Source: Paraburkholderia rhynchosiae (GTDB lineage: Bacteria; Pseudomonadota; Gammaproteobacteria; Burkholderiales; Burkholderiaceae). Taken from it: a stretch of 64,000 bases of DNA. The translations under genes were made by a program, and so were the position numbers. Shown in pieces: positions 1 through 8,833 of this stretch. The DNA lies in assembly GCF_002879865.1 (NCBI RefSeq), contig NZ_PNXY01000007.1, positions 62,001 to 126,000 of the forward strand, read 5' to 3'. Within the stretch, counting starts at the first letter, position 1; each line of letters opens with the position of its first letter. The notes beneath the pieces were generated by a model, which ran no database searches, was not told where the DNA came from, and saw nothing but the letters and a program-made list of their open reading frames with translations.

Positions 1-20
1 AAAAGAACCCAGAGAAATGC

Positions 21-161
21 ATGAATCAGATTAAGCGTCACGTGCTGACCGTACTCGCCTTTGTTGCCGGGGAAGCGCTCGTCTGTTTGATGCTCGTCGT
101 CGCACTGACATGCAAAGTGAACGAACGTATTGGAAGAAAAGAGAAGCCGCCCGGTGAATAA
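21..161 (+). CDS. small single-pass membrane protein, unknown function
   Basis: A 46-residue reading frame starts at an ATG preceded by a purine-rich AGAGAA stretch. The protein has a short basic N-terminus (residues 1-8), a hydrophobic segment at about residues 9-31 that could span the membrane once, and a charged tail (KVNERIGRKEKPPGE). It ends four bases before the end of the glycoside hydrolase gene on the other strand, so the two genes converge. I do not recognise a family. The start, composition and fit in the gap favour a real small membrane protein, but the evidence is only composition and position. Confidence 0.45.
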   Translation: MNQIKRHVLTVLAFVAGEALVCLMLVVALTCKVNERIGRKEKPPGE

Positions 162-164
162 GGG

Positions 165-1151
165 TTAGCGCTTGCGCAGCACCGTCAACGCCGCGCCGAG
201 CGCCGGCTTCTCCTCACCCGCGGCATCCACCAGACCAAGATTGCGCTCGCGCGTGTTCTTGCCGTTTCGCGTGTCCTGCCATTCGTAGATCGAAACGAGC
301 GGCGTCTTCATCGATCTGCGTTTTGAGAGAAACGATTCGATATTCTCTGCTTGGCCGGAAGCCCCGGCCCATCCGCCCGAAGAAGCGCCCCACTCCGTAA
401 TCAGTGCCGGCAACCCGTATTGATCGCGAATGTACGTGGACGCGTTCTCAATCTGCAACTCGCTCATTCCATACGCATGATATGAAACAGCATCGATACA
501 ATGCGCCGACGACTCGGCGACTCTGCGCAAAAGCCTGTCCGATTTAGAGCCCGGCAGGGGCACCTTCGCGAAGCCGAATCCAATAATCGGGCTCGGCGTA
601 TGGATCCTTTTCAATTCTGTACATAGCATTCTCATATAAACGGGGAAGGTCGTTTCGACATCGCCCGTCGGCCAGTACGTCGGCAAGTCCGGCTCGTTCC
701 ATAACTCGATGGCCAGCAGGTTGCGCCCGTAAGCACTGTCGAGGTCGCGAATCATGTCTGCCAGTTGCCTCGCCGCCATTTGCAACTGCGCGTCACGCAC
801 GGTTTGACCCGTCGCGGATCGTGCAAGCGGAACCGTGGAACGGACCGTCAGCAGCACCGGCAATCCGGACTGCTGCGCGGCAGCGAATGCATCGCCGACG
901 CGCTTGCGGTAATCCTCCGCCTGCATCGAGTTGATCCACACGCCGAACCGCACGAAATCGAACCCAGCCGCTTTGATTTGCCTGCCCGTTGCCGGCGTGA
1001 AACGTTCGACTTTAACCTGAGTGCCTACCTTGGTCGAACCGCTCGCATCACTGATCCATTGCTGGAACTGCTGAGCTTGCGCACTTGCGGCCGCACCGCA
1101 GAAACAAAGCGCAATCAACGCGCGGACGATTGGATTTTTGGATGACATCAT
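165..1151 (-). CDS. secreted glycoside hydrolase (GH5/GH39-like, clan A)
   Basis: The 328-residue protein starts with a signal peptide (MMSSKNPIVRALIALCFCGA, cleavage likely near ASAQA-QQ). The start was placed at 1151 because a GGAG box lies 10 bases upstream; the open frame extends further without support. The body is a TIM-barrel type glycosidase. WNEPD at residues 151-155 carries the likely acid/base glutamate (E153) and TEWG at 252-255 the likely nucleophile (E253), the two conserved glutamates of clan GH-A. It is the last gene of the EPS-1 locus, 64 bases after the Wzy-like gene. Periplasmic glycosidases such as PslG in other exopolysaccharide loci trim or release polymer, so a similar role is inferred. 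The exact GH family and the bond cut cannot be fixed from sequence alone. Confidence 0.8.
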   Translation of the reverse strand: MMSSKNPIVRALIALCFCGAAASAQAQQFQQWISDASGSTKVGTQVKVERFTPATGRQIKAAGFDFVRFGVWINSMQAEDYRKRVGDAFAAAQQSGLPVLLTVRSTVPLARSATGQTVRDAQLQMAARQLADMIRDLDSAYGRNLLAIELWNEPDLPTYWPTGDVETTFPVYMRMLCTELKRIHTPSPIIGFGFAKVPLPGSKSDRLLRRVAESSAHCIDAVSYHAYGMSELQIENASTYIRDQYGLPALITEWGASSGGWAGASGQAENIESFLSKRRSMKTPLVSIYEWQDTRNGKNTRERNLGLVDAAGEEKPALGAALTVLRKR

Positions 1152-1215
1152 GTCAGATGGACTCCATATAGCCGCGTTATGCCATACCAGCGGTTCACGG
1201 ACGCGACATTCATGT

Positions 1216-2322
1216 TCATGGATCAATTGCCTTCAAGTTCGAACGATAACCTTGCGGAACAACACCGATTTGATCGCGGCGCGTACGTGATGGCCGCGTC
1301 GCAAGATAGCTCAATCGCCATGCACAAAAAAGCGCAACGCTCGACAGATGGCGCGTATAGCTGCCGAGATCCGGTTCGAACAGCATTGAAACCGCCATGT
1401 GGCCGACCACGAGTGCGGCAATCACGTCAGTCGCCACCGCCTCCTTGCCGCCAGCATGCACGGGTCTGCGCAAGAAAGCCGCTCCGGCCGCAATCGACAC
1501 GAATATCATCATCACCAATTCTTTCGGCCCCGGATAAAAGAGAACAGGAACATTCAGCTTGAGCATCGCGTACGCGTAATCCACACCAAAGGCAAAAAAG
1601 GAATTCGGCTCCAGGGGGTTATAGAAGCTGGTTCGCGCGCCATATGGCGAGCCGGCAACAAGGTAATCGACGGCCATATCGCGTGGATGCAGCAGTAGCG
1701 TGTACGCGCCGTCCGGCAGTGCATACAGAAGGAATAACACTGCGAGAACCACAACCATTTTCGCGGGCAGCGAGACAGATCGAAATATCCACACACCGGC
1801 CGCAATTGCAAGAATCAAAGCAAAGTAGATCCTCACCGTGAGCGCATAGCTAATATAGAGCACCAATGCCGCAAACATCACATGCATGACGCTCGACTTG
1901 CGAGCCACCAGAATCAACACGATCGAAATCAGGACGACGAGCGTGTCCTTGCTGGCCACGAAGAGATTGAAGAACACGCATGGCGCGATTAGCACGACAT
2001 TCAGCAGAAGTCCGCCCACGCGCTTCGAATATCCGATCATCAACCAGATGAAGAGCGAACCTACCGTCATCAGAAAAAGGCTTGTTCCAAGATCGCCAAG
2101 CGAAGAATAGACCTTGGCGACGGCATCGAAAGACGTGTCCTGATACGTGCTCGAGCCGCCTATCTGCGACTGTATCTTGTCAGAATCGCGAAACACGAAA
2201 TCCGGCAAGAATTGGCTCGCTTTCCACGACATCGCAGCATAAAGCAGAACGGCACTACCGGCCGTGAAGCGCAGCACCCCTTTGCTTAGCCGTGGTCCTG
2301 CGCGGAGTAGTCTAAGAAGCAT
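1216..2322 (-). CDS. multi-pass membrane protein, probable Wzy-type polysaccharide polymerase (EPS-1)
   Basis: This is a 368-residue integral membrane protein with roughly ten hydrophobic segments, including one at VGSLFIWLMIGY and a cluster around VMHVMFAALVLYISY. A soluble loop between the later segments contains HPRDMAVDYLVAG and RTSFYNPLEPNSF. No catalytic motif is recognisable, which is normal for Wzy polymerases because they are poorly conserved. The assignment rests on topology and on its place after a flippase in a locus that already has priming, export and kinase genes. The start at 2322 was chosen because GGGAG lies 8 bases upstream; it overlaps the end of the flippase gene by 11 bases, suggesting coupled translation. 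An O-antigen ligase or acyltransferase-like membrane protein is an alternative. Confidence 0.6.
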   Translation of the reverse strand: MLLRLLRAGPRLSKGVLRFTAGSAVLLYAAMSWKASQFLPDFVFRDSDKIQSQIGGSSTYQDTSFDAVAKVYSSLGDLGTSLFLMTVGSLFIWLMIGYSKRVGGLLLNVVLIAPCVFFNLFVASKDTLVVLISIVLILVARKSSVMHVMFAALVLYISYALTVRIYFALILAIAAGVWIFRSVSLPAKMVVVLAVLFLLYALPDGAYTLLLHPRDMAVDYLVAGSPYGARTSFYNPLEPNSFFAFGVDYAYAMLKLNVPVLFYPGPKELVMMIFVSIAAGAAFLRRPVHAGGKEAVATDVIAALVVGHMAVSMLFEPDLGSYTRHLSSVALFCAWRLSYLATRPSRTRRDQIGVVPQGYRSNLKAIDP

Positions 2323-3607
2323 GCGCAGAACTCCCGTTAGCAAATGCGGCTGGCGTCACAGTGGCAGCGCGCATGACGAGAACGATCAGCAAACCGACGA
2401 TGCCAATGCTCCCGGTAAGATGCGCGAACGCGGCGCCCATTGTGCCAAGCTCAGTCACCATCATCCATTCAAGTGGAACGCTGACTAACGCGACGGCAGA
2501 AATTGCCACGGCCACGCGCTTGCCGAGACGCAATGCAATAGCAGCACCCCAGTAGATATCCGCTACAGAACGCAGAACAAATGACGCGAGCAGCGTGAGA
2601 AGCGTGGCTAGTTCTTCGCTGCTGGAAGGCTCGTGAGCGATCCGGAAAATCTGTCTATGGGCAATCAGGATCGCGATCGCCGCGGTAATCGTGATACCGG
2701 CGCTGGCGCGCAATGAGCGTCGCAATGTAGTCCAGAAGTCGCACTCAGCGGCGCTGAGCGCGCGGACGAGCCGTGGTCCCGCTGTCACCGCGATGGTCGC
2801 GTAGGCGATCGTCTGAACAGAGTTGGAGATGGACCAGGCGAACACATAGCGGCCGAGCGCATCGGCTGAAATCACGCCGCTTGCAATAAATCGCTCAGCG
2901 TATTGGAGACCGGAAAGCACGGTCGTCGCGACGAAGAACGGCAGGCCATTCATCCACACCGAGCGCACGCTATCTGCAATACGCGTTGTTCGATCGTGGC
3001 GCGCCAATTTCAATTCCCGAGCCGTTTGCCAGACGCACCAGCACGCGGCGACGGCGGTAATCACGTTAGTGGCCCACCACAACGTAAAGACCATCTCAAC
3101 GGAGCGGATCACACCGGCCAGCAAGCCGACAATCGCAATCCCGGCCCACGCTGCCGTCCGAATAAAAAGTAGCACGGCCCCCGCGCGCGGTCTATGCAAC
3201 GAGAACAGATATGAAGTCGTCTCCAGGCCCGCATGCTCGGAGAAGGCCACCAGCATCACGCCCCACAGTATGCCGGGCCTGATTGCGTTGAACTGTCCCA
3301 CGCCCGGACTGCCACGAAGCACCGCGACCACGACAGCGATCGCCGCATATACGGTGCAATAGAGCAGCAACAACCGGCGCACGTCGCGAATCGCATCCGA
3401 CGGGTCAGCAAGGCTTAGCCGTCGATTGACTTCGGTACTGAAACCCAAGCCCAGCAGTTTTGACGAAACAACCGATACCGCGAGCGCGAGACCGTAATCC
3501 GCGACGGCTGTGAATCCGAGGGAACGCGCGACGACTATCGTCAGCGCGAATTTCAGCGCGAGCGCGACAAGGCGCAAGGTGAGGCGAAGGAGAAACTGCA
3601 TCAGCAT
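2312..3607 (-). CDS. Wzx-like polysaccharide flippase (EPS-1)
   Basis: The protein has 431 residues and about twelve transmembrane segments. It begins with MLMQFLLRLTLRLVALALKF and has the long hydrophobic stretches and intervening basic loops seen in the MATE/PST superfamily of lipid-linked oligosaccharide flippases. Its expected role is moving the undecaprenyl-linked repeat unit across the inner membrane. The start at 3607 lies 7 bases after the stop of the pyruvyl transferase gene; ATG at 3601 is an alternative two codons later. The longer open frame would overlap the pyruvyl transferase by more than 180 bases and is unlikely. Flippase identity is based on fold, length and context rather than a strict signature. 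Confidence 0.7.
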   Translation of the reverse strand: MLMQFLLRLTLRLVALALKFALTIVVARSLGFTAVADYGLALAVSVVSSKLLGLGFSTEVNRRLSLADPSDAIRDVRRLLLLYCTVYAAIAVVVAVLRGSPGVGQFNAIRPGILWGVMLVAFSEHAGLETTSYLFSLHRPRAGAVLLFIRTAAWAGIAIVGLLAGVIRSVEMVFTLWWATNVITAVAACWCVWQTARELKLARHDRTTRIADSVRSVWMNGLPFFVATTVLSGLQYAERFIASGVISADALGRYVFAWSISNSVQTIAYATIAVTAGPRLVRALSAAECDFWTTLRRSLRASAGITITAAIAILIAHRQIFRIAHEPSSSEELATLLTLLASFVLRSVADIYWGAAIALRLGKRVAVAISAVALVSVPLEWMMVTELGTMGAAFAHLTGSIGIVGLLIVLVMRAATVTPAAFANGSSAHAS

Positions 3608-3614
3608 GCCTTGT

Positions 3615-4769
3615 CTAGCGGCCCAGCGCCGAGCGCAGGCCCGCGATAACCCGGTACTGGCCCGCGCGTATATGCGAAAAGCCGGACGAAGCGCTCGTCC
3701 AGAAGTTGTGGATTGCATCCGTGCCAAGCAACGTCGCAGCGACGCGCTCCGGGTCGAAGTCCGCCGCATTCGATACCCAATTGTCCACGCCAAGGTCATC
3801 ATAGGCGCCGAACCCCTTACGCTCGTAGCTCAGATGGTAGGACGCGACACCATGCAACAGCGACTCTAATGCGCCATGCAGGCGTACAGACACGACCACA
3901 TCGGGCGTGTCTGTGGCCAGCAGTTCCTTCAACGATTTCAGGTTGCCGTCGACACCGATGCTGCGGTAATAGGCCAGGTCGTCGTTGCCGCGACCGGTGC
4001 TCTGCACGGCAAAGGTGATCCGGCAAAGGGGACTCAGCAATTGAATCAGACGTCGCGTCGACGTCTCATAGCGCTCGCGCTGTCGCCCGGACCAGCTCGG
4101 TGCTCTACGCAGCACAAAGGCGATATGCGACACGTTGGCCCGCGCCTGACTCGCGCGCGCGATGATCTCGTCACTGCGCCGCTCGAAATCCATCACGGCA
4201 AGATCTGGCGCGCGTCGCGTGTTCGCGTTGCGCGACAAAAAGCGCACTGAGCGATCGTCGCGAACGAACACGGACGAAAACCGCTCGAGCATGCCTGACA
4301 GATGACTCGCAAGCGGCGCGGCGGGCATCGAAGGTCCAATGCTTTGCGGCAGATACACCGTGGGCTTCCCCGATAGGGAGGCCGCGCGCATTTGCAGCAG
4401 GTGGCCGGCTTCGAGCTTCACTGCTTCGATGCAATTGCGCGCGCGGAGATAGCCGCCGCCCACGCCGACAATCAAATCCGCAGACGACAGAAGTCGCCGC
4501 AACTCTCGCATCCGGCCGTTGCCGCCGACGGGCAGCACGAGGCTCGCGGCACCAGTTATACGCGCCATGCCGCTATCCGCGAGAACCGGTGCGGCATGCA
4601 CACCCGTGTACTGCGGAAACGAAGCCGGATCGGCGGCGACGATCGACACGCGCGTCGTCGCTCCTAACGCTTGCCTGATAAGCCCCACGGAGAGATCGAC
4701 CAGCAAGCCGTCGCCAGAATTCTTCGAACTGTATGCGTGAAGCAGGACAGCATGCGTGGATGTTTCCAT
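3615..4769 (-). CDS. polysaccharide pyruvyl transferase family protein (EPS-1)
   Basis: This 384-residue cytoplasmic protein fits the polysaccharide pyruvyl transferase family (PF04230). Visible features are the N-terminal LLHAYSSKNSGDGLLVD, the glycine-rich DLIVGVGGGYLR, YLPQSIGP, FVRDD and the later VVSVRLHGALESLLHG, in the usual order. The family transfers pyruvate from phosphoenolpyruvate to form a ketal on a sugar, though some members do other chemistry, as in CsaB. The finished EPS-1 polymer may therefore carry acidic pyruvate groups, which is an inference. The ATG overlaps the stop of the upstream glycosyltransferase by one base (TGATG), with AAGGAG upstream, so the two are translationally coupled. 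Confidence 0.85.
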   Translation of the reverse strand: METSTHAVLLHAYSSKNSGDGLLVDLSVGLIRQALGATTRVSIVAADPASFPQYTGVHAAPVLADSGMARITGAASLVLPVGGNGRMRELRRLLSSADLIVGVGGGYLRARNCIEAVKLEAGHLLQMRAASLSGKPTVYLPQSIGPSMPAAPLASHLSGMLERFSSVFVRDDRSVRFLSRNANTRRAPDLAVMDFERRSDEIIARASQARANVSHIAFVLRRAPSWSGRQRERYETSTRRLIQLLSPLCRITFAVQSTGRGNDDLAYYRSIGVDGNLKSLKELLATDTPDVVVSVRLHGALESLLHGVASYHLSYERKGFGAYDDLGVDNWVSNAADFDPERVAATLLGTDAIHNFWTSASSGFSHIRAGQYRVIAGLRSALGR

Positions 4770-6004
4770 CAATGGGACTCCTTCAGCAAACGCTTGTAGA
4801 GATCGGCGGTACGCTCAACCATGCCAGCAGCCGAGAAGCGTCCCGCAGCGCGCTCGCAGTTCAGACTCATGTGCTCGCGCATCATCGGGTCCTCTGCAAG
4901 CGCGGCGGTGGCTTCGGCGAAGACCGTCGTGTCATCCTCATTGGAAACGACGAATCCCATTTGCTCGGCGTCGATCAATTCAGCCGCGCCCGAAACGCGC
5001 GTCGACACCATCGGCACATTGGCGGCCATTGCTTCCAGCACAACGTACGGAAAGCCTTCATAGCGGCTCGGTAGCGCGAAGATATCGAAAGCGGAGAAGT
5101 AACGCCCTGCGTGCGGGACGAGACCGAGCACGCGCACGTTGTCCGGAATGGCATCCGCAGTTACGCCCGCCGCGGCCATGAAGTCGCCCGGCCCCATGAC
5201 CACAAAGATGACATTATGCAAGCCACGATCGAGCAGGTTTTGCGCGACTCGAATCAGCCGGTCGACGCCCTTCTGAAAGTCCAGACGCCCTACAAAACCG
5301 ACCACCACCGCGTTGCCCGGCAAACCTAGGGCTGCGCGTGCTTCAAGCGCAGGCAGCAGCGAAGGCGCCCGCACGCCGTTAAAGATGGTCTCAATGCGAG
5401 CGGCAGGAATGCGCAGCGCGTCGCGCAAATGGTCGGCCTCGTCGACGGAAACCGCGATGATGCGGTCGCTGCGCAAACGCCCGAGAAAGCCCTCCACAAG
5501 CCCGTAGAAACGCCGCTGGCCAGGCGGCAGATAGGGATTGAGTGTGTAGACTGCATGGGGCGTGTATACCTGTTTCCACGGTCCGAAGCAAAGCCGCGCA
5601 AGCGCGCCCGCCTTCGAACTATGGCTATGGACAATGTCCGGCTGGATGCGCCGCAGGCACTTGAACAGGCTTGCAAACGCGGTTATGTCGGACGCGCCCA
5701 CTGAACGCAGCATCGGCAGTCGATGGACCGTGTCGCATTGCGCGAGCACATCGTCCGCAACGATCGCCGAATCGAACCGCGCGCCAAGCGGCACGACAAG
5801 ATGAATCTCAAAGCCGCCGCGCGCGCGCAGGCCACGCACTATGTCGGCGATATGCACCGCGACGCCGCCGCCCGCCGCTTCGACCACCAATGCCACACGC
5901 ACGGCCCTCTGCGTGACGCCTTGTTCACTCCGGGAAGCGGCAGGCCGTTGCCTCGCGCGCCTTGACTGTACCCGTTCGACGGCATCTGCCGCATTGGTTT
6001 GCAT
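4769..6004 (-). CDS. GT4-family glycosyltransferase (EPS-1)
   Basis: The 411-residue protein has a GT-B fold. The N-terminal acceptor half begins with VRVALVVEAAGGGVAVHIAD and includes DIVHSHSSKAGALARL. The C-terminal donor half includes VVGFVGRLDFQKGVDRLI and the E-x7-E signature in YEGFPYVVLEAM, which binds the nucleotide-sugar donor in retaining GT4 enzymes. About 35 residues at the N-terminus are polar and probably disordered. ATG at 6004 overlaps the stop of the kinase gene by one base; a GTG one codon earlier is possible. It is the only glycosyltransferase in EPS-1 besides the priming enzyme, so either the repeat unit is short or other transferases act from elsewhere. Donor and acceptor are not predictable. 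Confidence 0.88.
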   Translation of the reverse strand: MQTNAADAVERVQSRRARQRPAASRSEQGVTQRAVRVALVVEAAGGGVAVHIADIVRGLRARGGFEIHLVVPLGARFDSAIVADDVLAQCDTVHRLPMLRSVGASDITAFASLFKCLRRIQPDIVHSHSSKAGALARLCFGPWKQVYTPHAVYTLNPYLPPGQRRFYGLVEGFLGRLRSDRIIAVSVDEADHLRDALRIPAARIETIFNGVRAPSLLPALEARAALGLPGNAVVVGFVGRLDFQKGVDRLIRVAQNLLDRGLHNVIFVVMGPGDFMAAAGVTADAIPDNVRVLGLVPHAGRYFSAFDIFALPSRYEGFPYVVLEAMAANVPMVSTRVSGAAELIDAEQMGFVVSNEDDTTVFAEATAALAEDPMMREHMSLNCERAAGRFSAAGMVERTADLYKRLLKESH

Positions 6005-8289
6005 CACTGTCCCCGGTTCGCACGAGTAATGAGTCGACGCAAGCGCGAGGTGGACGCGGCGTTCTCATCTTCGTAGCTGTATTGAACGTAGCGATAGGCA
6101 CCGTTTTTGCGGCTATAGGCCTGACGAGCCGATTTGGGATCGATGCCGTTCAGCAGCGCGCCGGTGACGCCGATACCGTTGTGCGCGAATCGCTTCACGC
6201 ACTCCACAAGTTCGGCGACGCGGGTTCTGTCCGCACGAGCCACGAGCATCACCGTTGCGCAATGATCGGCAAGCACGACTGCGTCGGTCACGACAAGGAC
6301 CGGCGCGGAATCGACGATCACCACGTCGTATTGCTTCGCGCAGGCTTGCAGGATCTGCGCGACGCGCTCGTGCATGAGCAACTCCGCTGCGTTGGGCGGC
6401 AGCGCGCCCGTCGCGATGAAGTCGAGATTCGACACTACGCCGCGATGAATGACCTGGTCGAGCGGCAGCATTCCCGTTACGACGTCGGTCAGGCCACGCT
6501 CGCGCGAGAGTCCGAAGTATTGGTGCAGATAGCCGCGGCGAAGGTCGCCGTCGATCACCAGCACGCGCTTTCCGCTTGTCGCAAGCAGCGCCGCGAAGTT
6601 CGCGGACACAAACGATTTGCCGACGCCCGGCGTGGGCCCGGTCATCAGCAGCACGTTGTTTCTCGCGTTGAGCATTGCGAACTGAAGCGCTGTTCGGAGG
6701 CTACGCAGGCTTTCGACAGCCGGCTCGCGCGGATACGCTTCGACGAGCAGGCGCACTTGCGGGCGCAGTTCTTCGCGTTCGCCGTAGATCTGTTGTTGAA
6801 ACCGCGACTCGGGAATCGTTGCGTAGACGCTGAGGCCCGCATGGTTCTCGATCTCGTCCGCTTCGCCGATTCCCGAAAAAAGGAAGTTGTGCACGAAAGC
6901 GAATGCGACACCGAGCAGCAAGCCGAGCAACGCGCCTGCCGCGACCGTGACCGGACGGTTGGGAAAAGCAACCGTCTCGGGCACCACCGGGGTATCGACT
7001 ACGCGAACGGTGCCGGTCTTCCCCGCCTTGATGAGCCTTAACTGCTGCACATTGTTAAGAAGCGCCGTATAGAGCTCAGTGTCGACCTTGACGTCGAGCA
7101 TCAGACGCACCGCATCCTGCTGAAAATCGGGCAGACGCGTGATCTGCTGATCGAATGCGGCCTGCTGCTCGCGCAGCGTGACAATTTGCGCGTTTAACGC
7201 GATCACATCGGGATGCGAGGACGTGAAGCGCGTGGCAAGCTGATCGCGCTTCTGCGCGAGTTCAAGCATCCTCGTTTTCGCGTCCGCCGTTTGTTGAAGG
7301 GCAAGCTTTGCTTCCTCCGGGAGATCCACCGACCCTTGCTTGTTGCGCAGTTGTGTGAGACGCACTTCGGCGGCCTCGAGCTGCTTCTTGAGGACCGGCA
7401 CCTGGGTGTCGAGAAATTCGAGCGACTGCGCAGCTTCGGCGGCTTTGCGCTCTACATTCTGCTTGACGTAATAGCGCCCCACGGCCTGCATCTGATCGCG
7501 GACCGCCGCCGGATCAGTTCCCTTCAGCGTTGCAATGAGAATGCCCGACGACTTGATCTTCTCCTGAATGTCGAGCCCGCTCTGCATGTCGGCGATCGTG
7601 TCGAGACGCGATTTCCTGGTCAGCTTGAACTTCGTGCCGGGGCCTGCGTTGAACGACTTCACGAGCAACGTCAACGGCCCGTAGCTGGTCTGGAATATCG
7701 CGACGCGGCCCACCTGCCCCGTTTGCGGAGAATCCAAGTCCCAGCCCGACAGTCGATATGCGCCGCCGCCCAGCACCGTCAACGTGAAATTATCGCCTTC
7801 CACTCGCTTGGGCACCTCGAAGTGGGTCACATCGACGCTTTCAGTGCCCCACGCCCAGCCTCCGATGCCGAGAATCCCGGGACGCGCGACCGAATCGTTG
7901 AAGCGCGACACAAAGTCGCCGATCACAGGAAAACGGCTTGGACGCACCGAGATATAGCTGTGCAATTCATCCACGACGCTCGTCACGACGAGCCGCGACG
8001 CCATGATCTGCTGCTCCGCCGAGGTCGGCGAGTTGTAGTCGAACAGCGACGATACATTGCCAAGCAGGCTCTGAGCGGCCGCCATGCCGGACCCGTCTTC
8101 CACCTGCACCGAAATATCGGCCTGATAGCGCGGCGGATATAAAAATGCAAACGCAACGGCAAGCGCGAGACACGCAAGGAACGTTTTGAGGATGGCCCAC
8201 CGATACTCGATCAGCACGTCAAGCACGCCGATCAAATCGACCTCATCGTCTTTTAACGCCTCATTGTCGGGCGAGTTCAACGGTTTCAT
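6004..8289 (-). CDS. wzc: Wzc-type polysaccharide co-polymerase and tyrosine autokinase (EPS-1)
   Basis: The 761-residue inner-membrane protein has the full Wzc layout. A first transmembrane segment lies near residues 30-50 (AILKTFLACLALAVAFAF), followed by a Wzz domain and a periplasmic coiled-coil region. A second transmembrane segment precedes a cytoplasmic kinase domain with Walker A GPTPGVGKS at 551-559, Walker A' VLVIDGD near 577 and VVIVDSAP near 656. Five tyrosines (725, 732, 734, 737, 739) form the C-terminal autophosphorylation tail. Cycling of this phosphorylation, reversed by Wzb, drives polymer length control and export with Wza. The start was set at 8289 because the longer frame runs into the phosphatase gene. 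A second, diverged Wzc is encoded at 41676-43892. Confidence 0.95.
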   Translation of the reverse strand: MKPLNSPDNEALKDDEVDLIGVLDVLIEYRWAILKTFLACLALAVAFAFLYPPRYQADISVQVEDGSGMAAAQSLLGNVSSLFDYNSPTSAEQQIMASRLVVTSVVDELHSYISVRPSRFPVIGDFVSRFNDSVARPGILGIGGWAWGTESVDVTHFEVPKRVEGDNFTLTVLGGGAYRLSGWDLDSPQTGQVGRVAIFQTSYGPLTLLVKSFNAGPGTKFKLTRKSRLDTIADMQSGLDIQEKIKSSGILIATLKGTDPAAVRDQMQAVGRYYVKQNVERKAAEAAQSLEFLDTQVPVLKKQLEAAEVRLTQLRNKQGSVDLPEEAKLALQQTADAKTRMLELAQKRDQLATRFTSSHPDVIALNAQIVTLREQQAAFDQQITRLPDFQQDAVRLMLDVKVDTELYTALLNNVQQLRLIKAGKTGTVRVVDTPVVPETVAFPNRPVTVAAGALLGLLLGVAFAFVHNFLFSGIGEADEIENHAGLSVYATIPESRFQQQIYGEREELRPQVRLLVEAYPREPAVESLRSLRTALQFAMLNARNNVLLMTGPTPGVGKSFVSANFAALLATSGKRVLVIDGDLRRGYLHQYFGLSRERGLTDVVTGMLPLDQVIHRGVVSNLDFIATGALPPNAAELLMHERVAQILQACAKQYDVVIVDSAPVLVVTDAVVLADHCATVMLVARADRTRVAELVECVKRFAHNGIGVTGALLNGIDPKSARQAYSRKNGAYRYVQYSYEDENAASTSRLRRLITRANRGQ

Positions 8290-8320
8290 TGTGTGCAAAG
8301 CTAGTTCTCTCTTTGTGCGA

Positions 8321-8833
8321 TCAGGGTGCCGATGGACCGGCGTCGGAGTCGGGAACGGGCGGCACGGAGGCGGCGCCCGATACGCTGGCGATGCGTGCCG
8401 ACCACACGTCGACACCCACTTCGATGAGGCTCAGGCTTTCTTCGAATGCCGCGCGGTCCTTGCGGTAGGGATCGGGAATATCGCTGCCATCCATGTGACC
8501 TGACAGCGTAGAAAATTCGCCGAGCCGGTACACACGTCCGTATAAAGTCGCGAACCGTTGTTCGATAAACTGTTTTTGCAGCCGGTCCATGACCAGCACG
8601 AGGTCGGCGGTGGCGGCCATCCATGTGACGAGCTGGCGTGCCCGGTGTGGTCGGACGTCAAGCCCCCGCTCGCGCATCAGCGTCACCGCCATGGGGTCGG
8701 CACTGTGGCCGATCATTGCAGTGATGCCCGCCGACTCCACCGTCACCGTGCCAAGGCGCTGAGCGAACAAGGCCTCCGCCATAGGACTACGGCAGACATT
8801 TCCGGCGCAGACAACAAGCACACGCTTAATCAT
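8321..8833 (-). CDS. wzb: low-molecular-weight protein-tyrosine phosphatase, Wzb type (EPS-1)
   Basis: The 170-residue cytoplasmic phosphatase has the P-loop C9-AGNVC-R15-S (the CX5R motif) directly after the first strand, and DIPDPY carries the general-acid aspartate. It should dephosphorylate the tyrosine tail of the adjacent Wzc. The gene starts in an ATGA overlap with the end of the exporter gene and ends 31 bases before wzc, so it belongs to the same transcript. The C-terminus runs about 20 residues past the usual family length with a proline- and alanine-rich tail (ASVPPVPDSDAGPSAP) of unknown role. The similar BceD of the cepacian locus is an obvious family match. Confidence 0.93.
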   Translation of the reverse strand: MIKRVLVVCAGNVCRSPMAEALFAQRLGTVTVESAGITAMIGHSADPMAVTLMRERGLDVRPHRARQLVTWMAATADLVLVMDRLQKQFIEQRFATLYGRVYRLGEFSTLSGHMDGSDIPDPYRKDRAAFEESLSLIEVGVDVWSARIASVSGAASVPPVPDSDAGPSAP

